21,770 nt of DNA from JBCBWG01 sp964579305 (GCA_964579305.1 CAZOGY010000055.1:1-21770), one strand, 5' to 3'; shown: positions 1 to 7,747, counted from the first letter of the stretch. Translations and numbers: made by a program. The notes: generated by a model from the sequence alone, not told the origin.

Positions 1-1
1 C

Positions 2-55
2 TTGGCAGGCGAGATTGCGGCACGTGGGGACCAAGCGTTAGTGACGCAACACTAG
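2..55 (+). CDS. Possible C-terminal end of a truncated upstream gene
   Basis: The first bases read in frame 2 as LAGEIAARGDQALVTQH followed by TAG at 53-55. The composition looks like a normal protein end, and the gene would run in the same direction as the sulfation cassette, ending about 150 bp before it. Only 17 residues are visible, so no family can be assigned. Frame 3 is also open to a TAG at 39-41 but reads less like protein. Whether this gene belongs to the same operon cannot be decided from the window. Confidence 0.3.
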   Translation: MAGEIAARGDQALVTQH

Positions 56-206
56 TTTTCTCGATTTGAGAGATAAGCCGCCCGTTTCCGGCCCCGTTGG
101 TTACTGCAAAAGCTCAATGAAGGATGAGGGCACCCAACGCTACCTTAACCTTCTCATGACACCGTGCCGTCATCGCAACAGTTCAAGCGTACGGCGACCG
201 GCACCC

Positions 207-1649
207 ATGTCCTTTCTGACCGATAACCCGCGGCTTTCCGCTGCGCTCGAAAAGCTCAATGCAGTGGGCCAGCAGCTTTTGGCCCGCATCAAACGGATCG
301 ATTGGTCCGAAGTTGCTGACCAGGCGCCACTCGCGCTCAATCGCTTTGCCTGGTTTTTTGCAGTCCTGCTTCTGGGCTACACGATCCACGCCAAGCAGGT
401 CTGGCCATACCCGATTTTTAAAAATGGACTTGAGGCAATCACCGACATTGCCTTGCACGCGAAAAGCTATCTTGGTCTGTTCCCAACACGCTCGGCAGTC
501 CACAAACCCGGGACCGACAGTGGCGTTGTGATTCACAAGCCCGAAAAGGTCGAGCCAGGCAATATCTTTCTCGCCGGTATTTTCGGTGAGCGGAATTTGA
601 TGAAACTGATGTCGCCAGAAGGCAAGGAACTCCACCGGTGGACGGTGCCATTCTACAAGGCGATCCCCAACCTCGATCACATTCTTCCCGTTGAATTGCG
701 CCCGCGCAACGAAACCATGACGCACATTCACGGTGCGCATGTATTCCGCGACGGCTCGGTCGTGTTCAACTTTGACTATCACGGTCTTGTCAGCGTCGAT
801 GCTTGCAGCAACATCCAGTGGGTGAAGCCGCAAATGACGCACCATGCCGTGACCGGCGCCGAAGACGGGACGTTATGGGTTCTATCGCGCAACCATTACG
901 ACAAACCGGTTGCGCACCTGCCACTCCTCAAGCCACCGTTTTTCGAAGACACGGTTCTGCACATTTCCCGTGATGGCAAGATCCTCAAAGAGATCTCATT
1001 GCCGAAGCTTTTCGACAAGAACGATTTGCACGCGCTTGTTTCGGCAACTGGAACGCTTGAACCGGAAAACAAATACGACGATTTTCTCCACGCCAACGAC
1101 ATTGAGATCCTGACCGCCGAAAAGGCCGCGGCTTTCCCACAATTCGAGGCGGGCGACATCGCGATCTCCATGCGCAACGTCAATCTTCTCATCGTCTTCG
1201 ATCCACAAACCGAAAAGGTCAAGTGGACACACACTGGCCCCTGGTTGCGCCAGCACGATCCCGATTTTCTTTCCGACGGCACAATCTCGGTTTATGACAA
1301 TCGCTGGGCTGGTATTGAGAATGTTCGGCGCCTGGGCGGAAGCCGGATCCTGACAATTGATCCGCGCACCAATGCCGTCAAAACGACCTACCAGAGCAAG
1401 AAAAACGAGCCGCTGTTTTTCACCCATATCATGGGCGTTCACCAGACTTTTGAAAGCGGCAACATCCTGATCGCCGAACCCACCCGCGGCCGCGTCTTTG
1501 AGGTGACCCGCGACGGTGAAATCGTTTGGCAATTTATCAACCGCCTGAATGCCGACTATCTCGGCCACGTGACGATCGCAGAAAAGTTTCCGGTCGACTA
1601 TTTCAACTTCCGCACCGGCCAATGCCAACCAAAGGGAGATGCCTCGTGA
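207..1649 (+). CDS. Arylsulfotransferase (ASST)-like membrane-anchored protein
   Basis: 480 aa from the ATG at 207. One hydrophobic segment (about residues 45-60) follows a cytoplasmic-looking N-terminus, and the rest looks like a periplasmic beta-propeller. Family motifs are clear: THHAV (H213/H214), DFLHANDIE (H295), ISMRNVN (R323), and QHDPDFLSDGTISVYDNR with H350, then GVHQTFESGNILIAEP. These match the three histidines and one arginine known to form the sulfuryl-transfer site of bacterial ASST, where a histidine is transiently sulfated and the group moves between phenolic donor and acceptor without PAPS. The reading frame stays open upstream to a TTG at 66, with ATGs at 117 and 156. I chose 207 because the protein becomes family-like there, but no good Shine-Dalgarno supports any of these starts. 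The stop overlaps the next gene (TGATG at 1647-1651). The donor and acceptor are unknown. Confidence 0.85.
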   Translation: MSFLTDNPRLSAALEKLNAVGQQLLARIKRIDWSEVADQAPLALNRFAWFFAVLLLGYTIHAKQVWPYPIFKNGLEAITDIALHAKSYLGLFPTRSAVHKPGTDSGVVIHKPEKVEPGNIFLAGIFGERNLMKLMSPEGKELHRWTVPFYKAIPNLDHILPVELRPRNETMTHIHGAHVFRDGSVVFNFDYHGLVSVDACSNIQWVKPQMTHHAVTGAEDGTLWVLSRNHYDKPVAHLPLLKPPFFEDTVLHISRDGKILKEISLPKLFDKNDLHALVSATGTLEPENKYDDFLHANDIEILTAEKAAAFPQFEAGDIAISMRNVNLLIVFDPQTEKVKWTHTGPWLRQHDPDFLSDGTISVYDNRWAGIENVRRLGGSRILTIDPRTNAVKTTYQSKKNEPLFFTHIMGVHQTFESGNILIAEPTRGRVFEVTRDGEIVWQFINRLNADYLGHVTIAEKFPVDYFNFRTGQCQPKGDAS

Positions 1650-1903
1650 TGGTGAAATCGAAAAGCGTTTGCAAACTGAGCGCAATTGCAGCCGTTTGCC
1701 TGGTGCTCATGCCAACTACGGCATTGGCCTATACCGGTCCTGGCGCAGGCTTGACCGCGATCGGTTCGCTTCTCGCCCTCGTCGGCGCCATCCTGCTCGC
1801 GATCGTCGGTTTTGTCTGGTATCCGCTGAAACGCGCCCTGAAGCTTGGTAAAAACACGAAAAAAGCCAAAGCTGAAACGGCCGACACACCGTCCGAAGCC
1901 TGA
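1649..1903 (+). CDS. Small secreted/membrane protein with YTGPGAG start after a signal peptide
   Basis: 84 aa. Residues 1-27 form a clear signal peptide (basic MVKSKSVCK, hydrophobic core, TTALA-Y cleavage site). The mature protein begins YTGPGAG, continues as one hydrophobic helix (about residues 35-58), then FVWYPLKRALKLGK and a charged Lys/Ala tail, so a single membrane helix with a basic cytosolic end is likely. The ribosome site GGGAG (1634-1638) lies 7 nt before an in-frame GTG (1646) and 10 nt before the ATG (1649), so either could start the protein. It overlaps the ASST-like gene and is therefore coupled to it. I recall similar short YxGPGAG proteins beside sulfatase- or sulfotransferase-type genes, but know of no assigned function. 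A helper or anchor for the ASST-like protein is inference. Confidence 0.75.
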   Translation: MVKSKSVCKLSAIAAVCLVLMPTTALAYTGPGAGLTAIGSLLALVGAILLAIVGFVWYPLKRALKLGKNTKKAKAETADTPSEA

Positions 1904-1919
1904 TCGGGCCGCGACGCTG

Positions 1920-2297
1920 ATGATCAGCTTTTCCGTCCTATGCCTGGCAGCGGTGTTGTTTGTAATCGTGCTTGATCGCTCAGGCTTGATCGGCCTGAGC
2001 CTCCAGGTCGTCGCCGATGGGCGCGCAGCGGTTCAAGTGATGGCCGATGGCGCGCTCGACGATGACGCCAAGGAAGCGGCGATTCAGCGAATGTCAGGCC
2101 GCATGCTTTATCATTTCGCATGCATCGCCGGGCTCACGCTTATCTGCCTTGCCGGCCCAACCGCGCTTATCGCCGCGACCGTCTCAACCGGTTTGACCGA
2201 CCTCAACACGATCAGCGCCACGGCAGTGTCCTTGCCGTTTCTTGCATTGAACGCTGCCGCGTTTGCCGGCGTGATCTTCTGGAAATATCGCACATGA
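1920..2297 (+). CDS. Unrecognised three-helix inner-membrane protein
   Basis: 125 aa from the ATG at 1920. Three hydrophobic segments are visible: residues about 2-19, 66-86 and 96-121. A polar, acidic stretch lies between the first two (DGRAAVQVMADGALDDDAKEAA) and the protein ends FWKYRT. I do not recognise a family. It starts 16 bp after the preceding stop and its own TGA overlaps the ATG of the sulfotransferase (ATGA at 2294-2297), so the four genes are very likely one transcript with coupled translation. The frame is open back to 1845, but that would overlap the previous gene and add a Lys/Arg/Pro-rich leader, so I reject the earlier start. No convincing ribosome site precedes 1920. A substrate-transport or scaffold role would fit the context but is not shown. 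Confidence 0.7.
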   Translation: MISFSVLCLAAVLFVIVLDRSGLIGLSLQVVADGRAAVQVMADGALDDDAKEAAIQRMSGRMLYHFACIAGLTLICLAGPTALIAATVSTGLTDLNTISATAVSLPFLALNAAAFAGVIFWKYRT

Positions 2298-3412
2298 CCT
2301 GGACTGCGCAGTATTCGACAATCGATCGCCTGGTCCACGATATGGCGTTTGCCGGCACCGGTTTGCAAAAGGCGGTGGCCGACATTGAAGACACGGTCTT
2401 TGCAAAGCAGTTTGCGGACATTAACAGCGATCGACCGGTTTTCGTGACGTCTCTGCCGCGCGCAGGGACCACGATCCTTCTGGACCTGCTCGCCACGCTG
2501 CCTGAGTTTTCCGCGCACACCTATCGCGAGATGCCGTTTCTGCTTTGCCCGCTGTTCTGGGGTTCGTTATCCCGTGCGTTCCAGAAATCCGGACAAGCCC
2601 GCGATCGCGCCCACGGTGACGGCATCAAGATTGATTTCGACAGCGTTGAAGCGTTTGAAGAAGCGCTCTGGCAAGCCTGGTGGCCCGGCAAATACAGCGA
2701 CAACGGTATCGCGCTTTGGGACGGCGCTGAAGAAAACGACGAGTTTGAAACGTTCTTCGACAACCACCTCAAAAAGATCATCGCGCTCGGCCGCCAGCGC
2801 AAATCCGGCAAAGCCGCGCGATACATTTCAAAAAACAACAATAATATCGCGCGCCTGCCGGAACTTGCCAAGCTCTATCCCAAATCACACATCCTCGTTC
2901 CATTGCGCGCGCCACAGGCGCATGTCCGCTCGCTCCACCGCCAGCACTTGCGTTTTCTCGAAGCCCACAACGAAGACGCATTCGCCAAGCGCTATATGCG
3001 CGCGATCGGCCACCGCGAGTTCGGTGCTAATCTCAACCCGATCCGTTTTCCCGGGTTCGACTTGCCAGCCAAAGCCGCAACGGACGCCAATTTCTGGCTC
3101 GAATACTGGATCGCCGCTTTCGCGATGGTGGAAAAACTCGACCTGCCCCAAATCCGCTTTGTCAGCTATGAACGCCTGTGTGGCGCCCCAATTGACGCGA
3201 TCGCCGACATTTTGAGCACCATCGAAGCGGGCCAGGCTGGCGATGCAGAACGATTGGCCGCGAAGGTGACCCAACCGTCTTCGAGCGGACGACAGCTCTC
3301 TGCAAAAGACAGCGCCCTCGATGCTGGACGCCTTGCCGTGGCAGAAACGCTTTACGCCGAACTTCTGTCGCGTACGACGCAGCACCCCGCAAACGGGGCC
3401 GTTGCCGCTTAA
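2294..3412 (+). CDS. PAPS-dependent sulfotransferase family protein
   Basis: 372 aa, within the usual 300-400 of bacterial family members. The 5'-phosphosulfate-binding loop is clear: PVFVTSLPRAGTTILLDLL, with PRAGTT at 55-60. The 3'-phosphate site is RAPQAHVRS (R205 to S213, the R-x7-S pattern). A second conserved-looking stretch is KNNNNIARLPEL (180-191). It resembles the Sulfotransfer_3 type, which moves sulfate from PAPS onto a hydroxyl in the cytoplasm. There is no signal peptide, so it acts inside the cell, unlike the ASST-like protein of the same operon. The start is fixed by the ATGA overlap with the preceding gene. Its TAA (3410-3412) shares bases with the stop of the convergent kinase gene. 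The acceptor cannot be read from the sequence; a lipid, glycan or phenol are all possible. Confidence 0.85.
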   Translation: MTWTAQYSTIDRLVHDMAFAGTGLQKAVADIEDTVFAKQFADINSDRPVFVTSLPRAGTTILLDLLATLPEFSAHTYREMPFLLCPLFWGSLSRAFQKSGQARDRAHGDGIKIDFDSVEAFEEALWQAWWPGKYSDNGIALWDGAEENDEFETFFDNHLKKIIALGRQRKSGKAARYISKNNNNIARLPELAKLYPKSHILVPLRAPQAHVRSLHRQHLRFLEAHNEDAFAKRYMRAIGHREFGANLNPIRFPGFDLPAKAATDANFWLEYWIAAFAMVEKLDLPQIRFVSYERLCGAPIDAIADILSTIEAGQAGDAERLAAKVTQPSSSGRQLSAKDSALDAGRLAVAETLYAELLSRTTQHPANGAVAA

Positions 3413-4362
3413 ACCGCGTCGCGCCCGTCTGCCAGGAAACGATCGACCTCGCGCCGTCGCGGCAAACCGGCGCGTGATCCAAGTCGGCGGCACTTCATGG
3501 CCGCTGCCGCTGCTGCAAAACGCGCGCACGCCAGAGGCGGCATGCCTTCCGCAAGGCCAAGCGCAAAAGCGCCGTGAAACGCGTCACCGGCACCCGTCGT
3601 GTCAACCGCGTCGACCCGGAAACCGTCCACGTGCCCACCGCCAAAGGCATCCCGCCACATATAGCCCTTGGCCCCCATGGTCACGCCCGCATGGCGCGCA
3701 CCATGCAGCATGGCCCGCTCAAGGCCGCCGGCCAGATCCGTGTCCGGGAACAAATCAACAAGCGCCGGCTCGGCAAAAATAGCAAAGTCAGTCAGTTGCA
3801 AAAGCTCTGGGACGGCCTCGCGTCCCCCCAAATCAACGTCGAGCACCGTTGGAATATTGGCTGCGCGCGCCTCGCCAAACACCACGCGCACCGCCTCCAT
3901 CCAGCGCAGATCTCCAAGCACGACATCCACGCCCGCAATCCGCTCCAACGGCAGCCATCCAGTGCTGGAGGGCATTTGCACATCGCGGGCACCAATCACG
4001 ATCCGCTCGCCGCGATCATCGACAATAATCATCGACGTTGATGAGCGCGCCTCGTCGAAGCGCGTGACATAGCGCGTATCGACACCTTCCGAATCAAGCC
4101 CCGCACGGATCCGAACGCCAACGTCATCCTCGCCAATACGGCTCCAGATCTCCGCCTGCCCGCCAAGACGGGCAACCGCAACGGCCGCATTCGCCGCCAT
4201 CCCACCACCGCTTTCGATGTATTCAAGCGCCCGCATTTTGGTCGGGCCTGTGGGCAGATTTTGCACGCGGAACACACGATCAAGCGCGGCATGGCCGATA
4301 CAAAGAACGTGCCGCTTTTCCGGGTTGCGGCCGCTGCCGAGCGGTGCAGTGTCGTTTGTCAT
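3409..4362 (-). CDS. PfkB-family sugar kinase, YihV (sulfofructose kinase)-like
   Basis: 317 aa. It has the two ribokinase-family signatures: GGGMAANAAVAVARLGG (52-68) and DTTGAGDAFHGAFA (254-267), with D260 as the catalytic base, so it phosphorylates a sugar or sugar-like alcohol with ATP. Several stretches read like E. coli YihV as I remember it: VVLGDLRW, FAEPAL, DTTGAGDAFHGA and CRRLGSRAGLP near the end. Of three YihV residues reported to contact the sulfonate (K27, N109, R138), the Lys (K42) and Arg (R153) are present, but the Asn is Gly (G124). That weakens a firm sulfofructose call; many alphaproteobacterial relatives are annotated only as sugar kinases. The start overlaps the end of the antiporter gene by 4 bp, so the two are co-translated. 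The first 16 residues are an extra polar leader. Confidence 0.85.
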   Translation of the reverse strand: MTNDTAPLGSGRNPEKRHVLCIGHAALDRVFRVQNLPTGPTKMRALEYIESGGGMAANAAVAVARLGGQAEIWSRIGEDDVGVRIRAGLDSEGVDTRYVTRFDEARSSTSMIIVDDRGERIVIGARDVQMPSSTGWLPLERIAGVDVVLGDLRWMEAVRVVFGEARAANIPTVLDVDLGGREAVPELLQLTDFAIFAEPALVDLFPDTDLAGGLERAMLHGARHAGVTMGAKGYMWRDAFGGGHVDGFRVDAVDTTGAGDAFHGAFALGLAEGMPPLACARFAAAAAAMKCRRLGSRAGLPRRREVDRFLADGRDAV

Positions 4363-6197
4363 GTCACACTTTCGTCGCGCAGGATCGGCCGCGCCTTTGC
4401 CGCATCATCCGCCTCCGCCGACTTGGTATCTTCATCAAACAGTTGTGCGAGGTTCTCCGCGTCCGACCGCGCCCGTTCCTGCAGTTTTTCCAAGTCGGTG
4501 TAATGCTGGTAGTCGTCGATCAAACGTTCGGTGTCCATCCTGTCAAATATATCCACCGCAGATGTGACTTCGCGGTGGCCAAATCCGAGACCTTTCAGCA
4601 CCAGTCGCGCCAATTCGAGTGACGAATCATAGGTTTCGCGGCGTATCTCCTGAATGCCGTGGTCCATCAAACGATGATAATGCACGCGGTTACGGGCCCG
4701 CGCGAAAATCGGCAGCGAGGGGTAATTTTCGCGCACATAGCGTGCCACGCGCAGTGAGGCTTCGGGGTCATCAATCGCCAGAACAAGAGCGCGCGCTTCA
4801 CGAATGCGGGCCGCTTCAAGAATATCGGGCCGGCTGGCATCGCCAAAAAACGCCTCGTTACCGAATCGCTTGACCAGTGAGATTTGCTCTGGATCGAGAT
4901 CGAGCGCGGTGAATGGGATACGCTTGGCTCGCAATATGCGCGCAACGATTTGGCCAACGCGACCAAAGCCAGCGATAATCACGTGCCCTGAATTCTCAGG
5001 CATCTCACGATCAAACAGACCCACTTTCTGGGGCTTCGGCGCGACCGCTTCGTCAATCAACAACAACAGCGGCGTCGCCATCATCGATAACGTCACGACA
5101 ACCGCAACGTAGTCTGCGACTTCCTTGGGCACCGTCGCCGCGGCCACGCCCGCTGTCATCAAGACGAACGCGAACTCGCCCCCCTGGCTCAGCGATAATG
5201 CAAGCCGCCGCGCTGCCCACGTATCCAGGCCATGCCACCGTCCCAGCGCAAACAGCACACCAGCCTTCAACACAAGCAGCGCAGTGACGGAGGCCGCCAC
5301 CGTGCCAGGCTCGGAGGCCAGGACATCGATCTCAAGCGACATACCGATGGCTGTGAAGAACAGCCCAAGCAGCAGCCCCTCAAACGGTTTCAAGTCGGCT
5401 TCCAGCGCGTGGCGATATGAGGATTCCGCCAACAGCGCGCCGGCCACGAACGCCCCCAATGAGGCGGAGAGGCCGGCCTGCTGCATGACCACCGCCGTTG
5501 CCACAACCGTCAGCAGGGCCGCCGCAGTCATCGCCTCCTTCACCCGCGTGCGCGCAACAAGCTGCAACGCCGGCTCCACCAAGAACCGGCCGACAAGCAC
5601 AACAAGTGCGATCACCCCGATCGCGCGAACCGCGGCGAAGAAATCCATTGTTTGCGCCGCATCGGTGATCTCACCGTAGGCAAAAACCGGCACCAGCGCG
5701 ATCAATGGGATCGCGGCCAAGTCCTGGAAAAGCAGAATGGAAAAGCCAAGCCGGCCATGGCGCGCGTTCAACTCGCCCTTTTCATCCATGATTTGAAGCG
5801 CGAATGCGGTCGACGACAGCGCAAGTGCAAGCCCCAGGAACGCCGACGTGATCCACGGCATGCCGAACACCGCAATCACAACGCCGATCAAAAGCGCACT
5901 CAACGCAACCTGGGCGCCGCCAAGACCAAAGATCGTTGTCCGCATCGCCCACAGCCGCATGGGACGAAGCTCAAGGCCAATCAAAAACAGCAGCAGAACA
6001 ACGCCGAACTCGGCGATGTGGAGTATCTCTTGGACTTCATAAAAGGAAAACGCCTGGCCGACCCCGTACGGACCGATCAGCACGCCTGCGAAAAGATAGC
6101 CCAGCACCGTGCCGATCTTCAGCCAGCGCGCGAGCGGTGCTGCGATCGCCGCTGCCGCCAGCAGCAGCGCGATGTCGATTAATGAGAATCCATGCAT
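4359..6197 (-). CDS. KefB/KefC-type monovalent cation:proton antiporter (CPA2) with RCK domain
   Basis: 612 aa, close to E. coli KefB/KefC (about 600-620). Residues 1-385 form the CPA2 exchanger with about 12 hydrophobic segments. The cytosolic Kef loop is recognisable as HALEADLKPFEG (263-274), which in KefC helps keep the channel closed. A Rossmann TrkA-N/RCK domain begins HVIIAGFGRVGQIVARIL (405-422) and runs to about 520. A charged, acidic tail (about 550-612) follows. The family exports K+ in exchange for H+, in Kef gated by glutathione and its adducts during electrophile stress. No KefF/KefG-type ancillary gene is adjacent; the partner here is a PfkB kinase whose ATG overlaps this TGA. 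Translation from 6197 (MHGFSLIDIALL) fits the family's N-terminus, although the ribosome site is weak. It could equally be a YbaL-like paralogue. Confidence 0.9.
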   Translation of the reverse strand: MHGFSLIDIALLLAAAAIAAPLARWLKIGTVLGYLFAGVLIGPYGVGQAFSFYEVQEILHIAEFGVVLLLFLIGLELRPMRLWAMRTTIFGLGGAQVALSALLIGVVIAVFGMPWITSAFLGLALALSSTAFALQIMDEKGELNARHGRLGFSILLFQDLAAIPLIALVPVFAYGEITDAAQTMDFFAAVRAIGVIALVVLVGRFLVEPALQLVARTRVKEAMTAAALLTVVATAVVMQQAGLSASLGAFVAGALLAESSYRHALEADLKPFEGLLLGLFFTAIGMSLEIDVLASEPGTVAASVTALLVLKAGVLFALGRWHGLDTWAARRLALSLSQGGEFAFVLMTAGVAAATVPKEVADYVAVVVTLSMMATPLLLLIDEAVAPKPQKVGLFDREMPENSGHVIIAGFGRVGQIVARILRAKRIPFTALDLDPEQISLVKRFGNEAFFGDASRPDILEAARIREARALVLAIDDPEASLRVARYVRENYPSLPIFARARNRVHYHRLMDHGIQEIRRETYDSSLELARLVLKGLGFGHREVTSAVDIFDRMDTERLIDDYQHYTDLEKLQERARSDAENLAQLFDEDTKSAEADDAAKARPILRDESVT

Positions 6198-6370
6198 TTA
6201 TTTTTTGCCCAAGATCACGACGCCGTGCGAACCCCTATCCGCCATGCGTATTTAAGACTATGGTCGCAACCAACTGAAGCCGTCCAGGCCGAGCGGCCGG
6301 AGGCCAAGTGCGTAAGCGGACGCCTGAGAAGATCCGCGCCACGCCCAAGCGCGTCCTGTCGCGCGATCAT

Positions 6371-6377
6371 GGAGAAG
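6371..6377 (+). promoter_or_regulatory. Ribosome binding site of rpoE
   Basis: GGAGAAG lies 5 nt before the ATG at 6383. It decides the start of the sigma factor, because the frame is also open upstream to a GTG at 6308 that has no such site. Confidence 0.75.
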
Positions 6378-6382
6378 TCTAC

Positions 6383-6979
6383 ATGTTGTCGTCGCCTGCT
6401 GTTTCGCCGACCAAGTCGCGCTCGGGGTCGCTCGACGTCGCCGTCATGACCGATCTGCTGGGTCGCATCGCCGAACACCAAGACCCGGAAGCCTTCCGCA
6501 TCCTGTTTGAAAACTTCGCACCGCGTGTGCGCTCATACATGATGCGCCAGGGTGCAGATGCGGCCACCGCCGAAGAGCTGGCCCAGGAAACCCTCCTCAC
6601 CGTGTGGCGAAAGGCGCGGCTTTACTCCGGTGAAAAAGGAAGCGCCACCACGTGGATTTATACGATCGCGCGTAATCTTCGCATCGATCGCATCCGTAGG
6701 GAAACGGTGTGGCAGGAATTGCCGGAAGGTTTGAACGAGGAACCGGCCGACGATACCCCGCCTGACGAAGCCGTGTCGGAACGTGAGCGCAAGGGCCGTG
6801 TCCATTTGGCTCTTGAGACGCTTCCGCAAGAGCAGCACGAAGTTGTCGTGCTGTCGTATCTTGAGGGTTTGTCACACAGCGAAATCGCCGATCGGCTTGA
6901 ATTGCCTCTCGGCACCGTGAAATCCCGCATGCGTCTCGCTTATCAAAAGCTGCGCGAGTCGGTAGAGGACTTGGCATAA
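6383..6979 (+). CDS. rpoE: ECF RNA polymerase sigma factor, RpoE/ChrR group
   Basis: 198 aa. Region 2 spans roughly residues 30-105, with the ECF pattern AEELAQETLLTVWRKARLY and TWIYTIARNLRIDRIRRE, which melt and bind the -10 element. Region 4 is at about 138-195, with LSYLEGLSHSEIADRLELP and GTVKSRMRLAYQKL as the helix-turn-helix for the -35. An acidic linker (EEPADDTPPDEAVSE) separates them. The chrR gene starts immediately after the stop, which places it in the group that in Rhodobacter sphaeroides answers singlet oxygen. Expected targets are photo-oxidative defence and lipid-modifying genes, and such genes converge on it here. The start is set by the GGAGAAG site. Autoregulation is usual in the group, but I could not find a convincing promoter of its consensus in the 185 bp upstream. 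Confidence 0.92.
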   Translation: MLSSPAVSPTKSRSGSLDVAVMTDLLGRIAEHQDPEAFRILFENFAPRVRSYMMRQGADAATAEELAQETLLTVWRKARLYSGEKGSATTWIYTIARNLRIDRIRRETVWQELPEGLNEEPADDTPPDEAVSERERKGRVHLALETLPQEQHEVVVLSYLEGLSHSEIADRLELPLGTVKSRMRLAYQKLRESVEDLA

Positions 6980-7648
6980 ATGAAGATGACCCATCATCCG
7001 GATGACGCGACCCTTCTGAGCTACGCGGCTGGCGCACTTCCCGCGTCTCTGAGTGCTGTTGTGTCGGTTCATCTGGCGATGTGTGAGACGTGTCGCGAAG
7101 AAGTCCGCATGTGCGAGGCGATCGGTGGTGCATTGATTGACACGGCCGGGGGTGACGCGCTCCCGCCGGTGAAAATGCCGTGCCTGATTGATCTGCGCAC
7201 CTGCGACGTGGCCAATGGTGGCGATGGTACGGCAATCGACGCTGAGCCGGCACTGGCCGCGACGTCTGGCGATCGCGCCATGATGCGCCTGACCGGCATG
7301 CCCCTGCGCGATATCCCCTGGAAACGCCTCGGCGTCGGGGTTTGGCACTATCCAATTTCAGTCCGCGACGACGATCGCGGCGACTTGCGCTTGCTCAAGG
7401 TCCAGCGTGGCGTTGCGCTGCCGGAACACGGGCATGGCGGCAGCGAGCTGACGTTGGTGATTGAAGGCGCTTACACCGATCACATGGGGACGTTCCAAGC
7501 CGGCGACCTGGCTGATCTCGATGATGATGTCGAGCACCGCCCCATTGCAGACCCCGAGCACGGTTGCATCTGTTTGATCGCGAGCGAACGCAAAGCGCGC
7601 TTTACAGGCGTCGTCGGCCGCTTGCTACAGCCGCTGACCGGCATCTGA
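6980..7648 (+). CDS. chrR: ChrR-family zinc anti-sigma factor with cupin domain
   Basis: 222 aa, close to Rhodobacter ChrR (about 213). The N-terminal zinc anti-sigma domain has H6, H31, C35 and C38 (HLAMCETC), the ligand positions known for ChrR, which bind RpoE and hold it inactive. The C-terminal cupin keeps the second metal site: PEHGHGGSE (H150, H152, E156) and EHRP (H186). In Rhodobacter this domain is needed for release of RpoE on singlet oxygen. All eight ligands are present, so the switch should work. The ATG begins directly after the rpoE TAA, with AGAGGA about 10 nt upstream, so the pair is coupled and made in step. An ATG two codons later (6986) is also possible. A strong hairpin follows the gene. 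Confidence 0.95.
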   Translation: MKMTHHPDDATLLSYAAGALPASLSAVVSVHLAMCETCREEVRMCEAIGGALIDTAGGDALPPVKMPCLIDLRTCDVANGGDGTAIDAEPALAATSGDRAMMRLTGMPLRDIPWKRLGVGVWHYPISVRDDDRGDLRLLKVQRGVALPEHGHGGSELTLVIEGAYTDHMGTFQAGDLADLDDDVEHRPIADPEHGCICLIASERKARFTGVVGRLLQPLTGI

Positions 7649-7670
7649 CGCCAACTGAAATTCGAACACG

Positions 7671-7700
7671 AAAAAAGCGCGGTCCTTGCCGCGCTTTTTT
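7671..7700. terminator. Bidirectional intrinsic terminator between chrR and the DUF3833 operon
   Basis: A perfect inverted repeat: AAAAAAGCGCGG, loop TCCTTG, then CCGCGCTTTTTT. The GC stem is flanked by A6 and T6, so it ends transcription on both strands. It lies 22 bp after chrR and 47 bp before the end of the convergent DUF3833 gene, and so serves both operons. Confidence 0.93.
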
Positions 7701-7747
7701 CATTTGGCTCGTTTCGCATCCCGACAATGATGCACGGCTGCCGACGT

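Noticed and set aside
66..206. Longer ASST-like protein starting at the TTG at 66
   Set aside because: The extra 47 residues look non-native (Cys/Arg-rich) and lack a ribosome site; the family-like sequence begins at 207.
5125..5679. Long plus-strand frame opposite the antiporter gene
   Set aside because: Composition (Ala/Ser/Thr/Asn-rich) mirrors the antisense of a membrane protein gene; the CPA2 gene on the other strand explains it.
6228..6257. ECF promoter upstream of rpoE (GAACCC ... TAAGA)
   Set aside because: A TAAGA-like box at 6253 has only GAACCC about 18 bp upstream rather than TGATCC; the match is too weak to call autoregulation.
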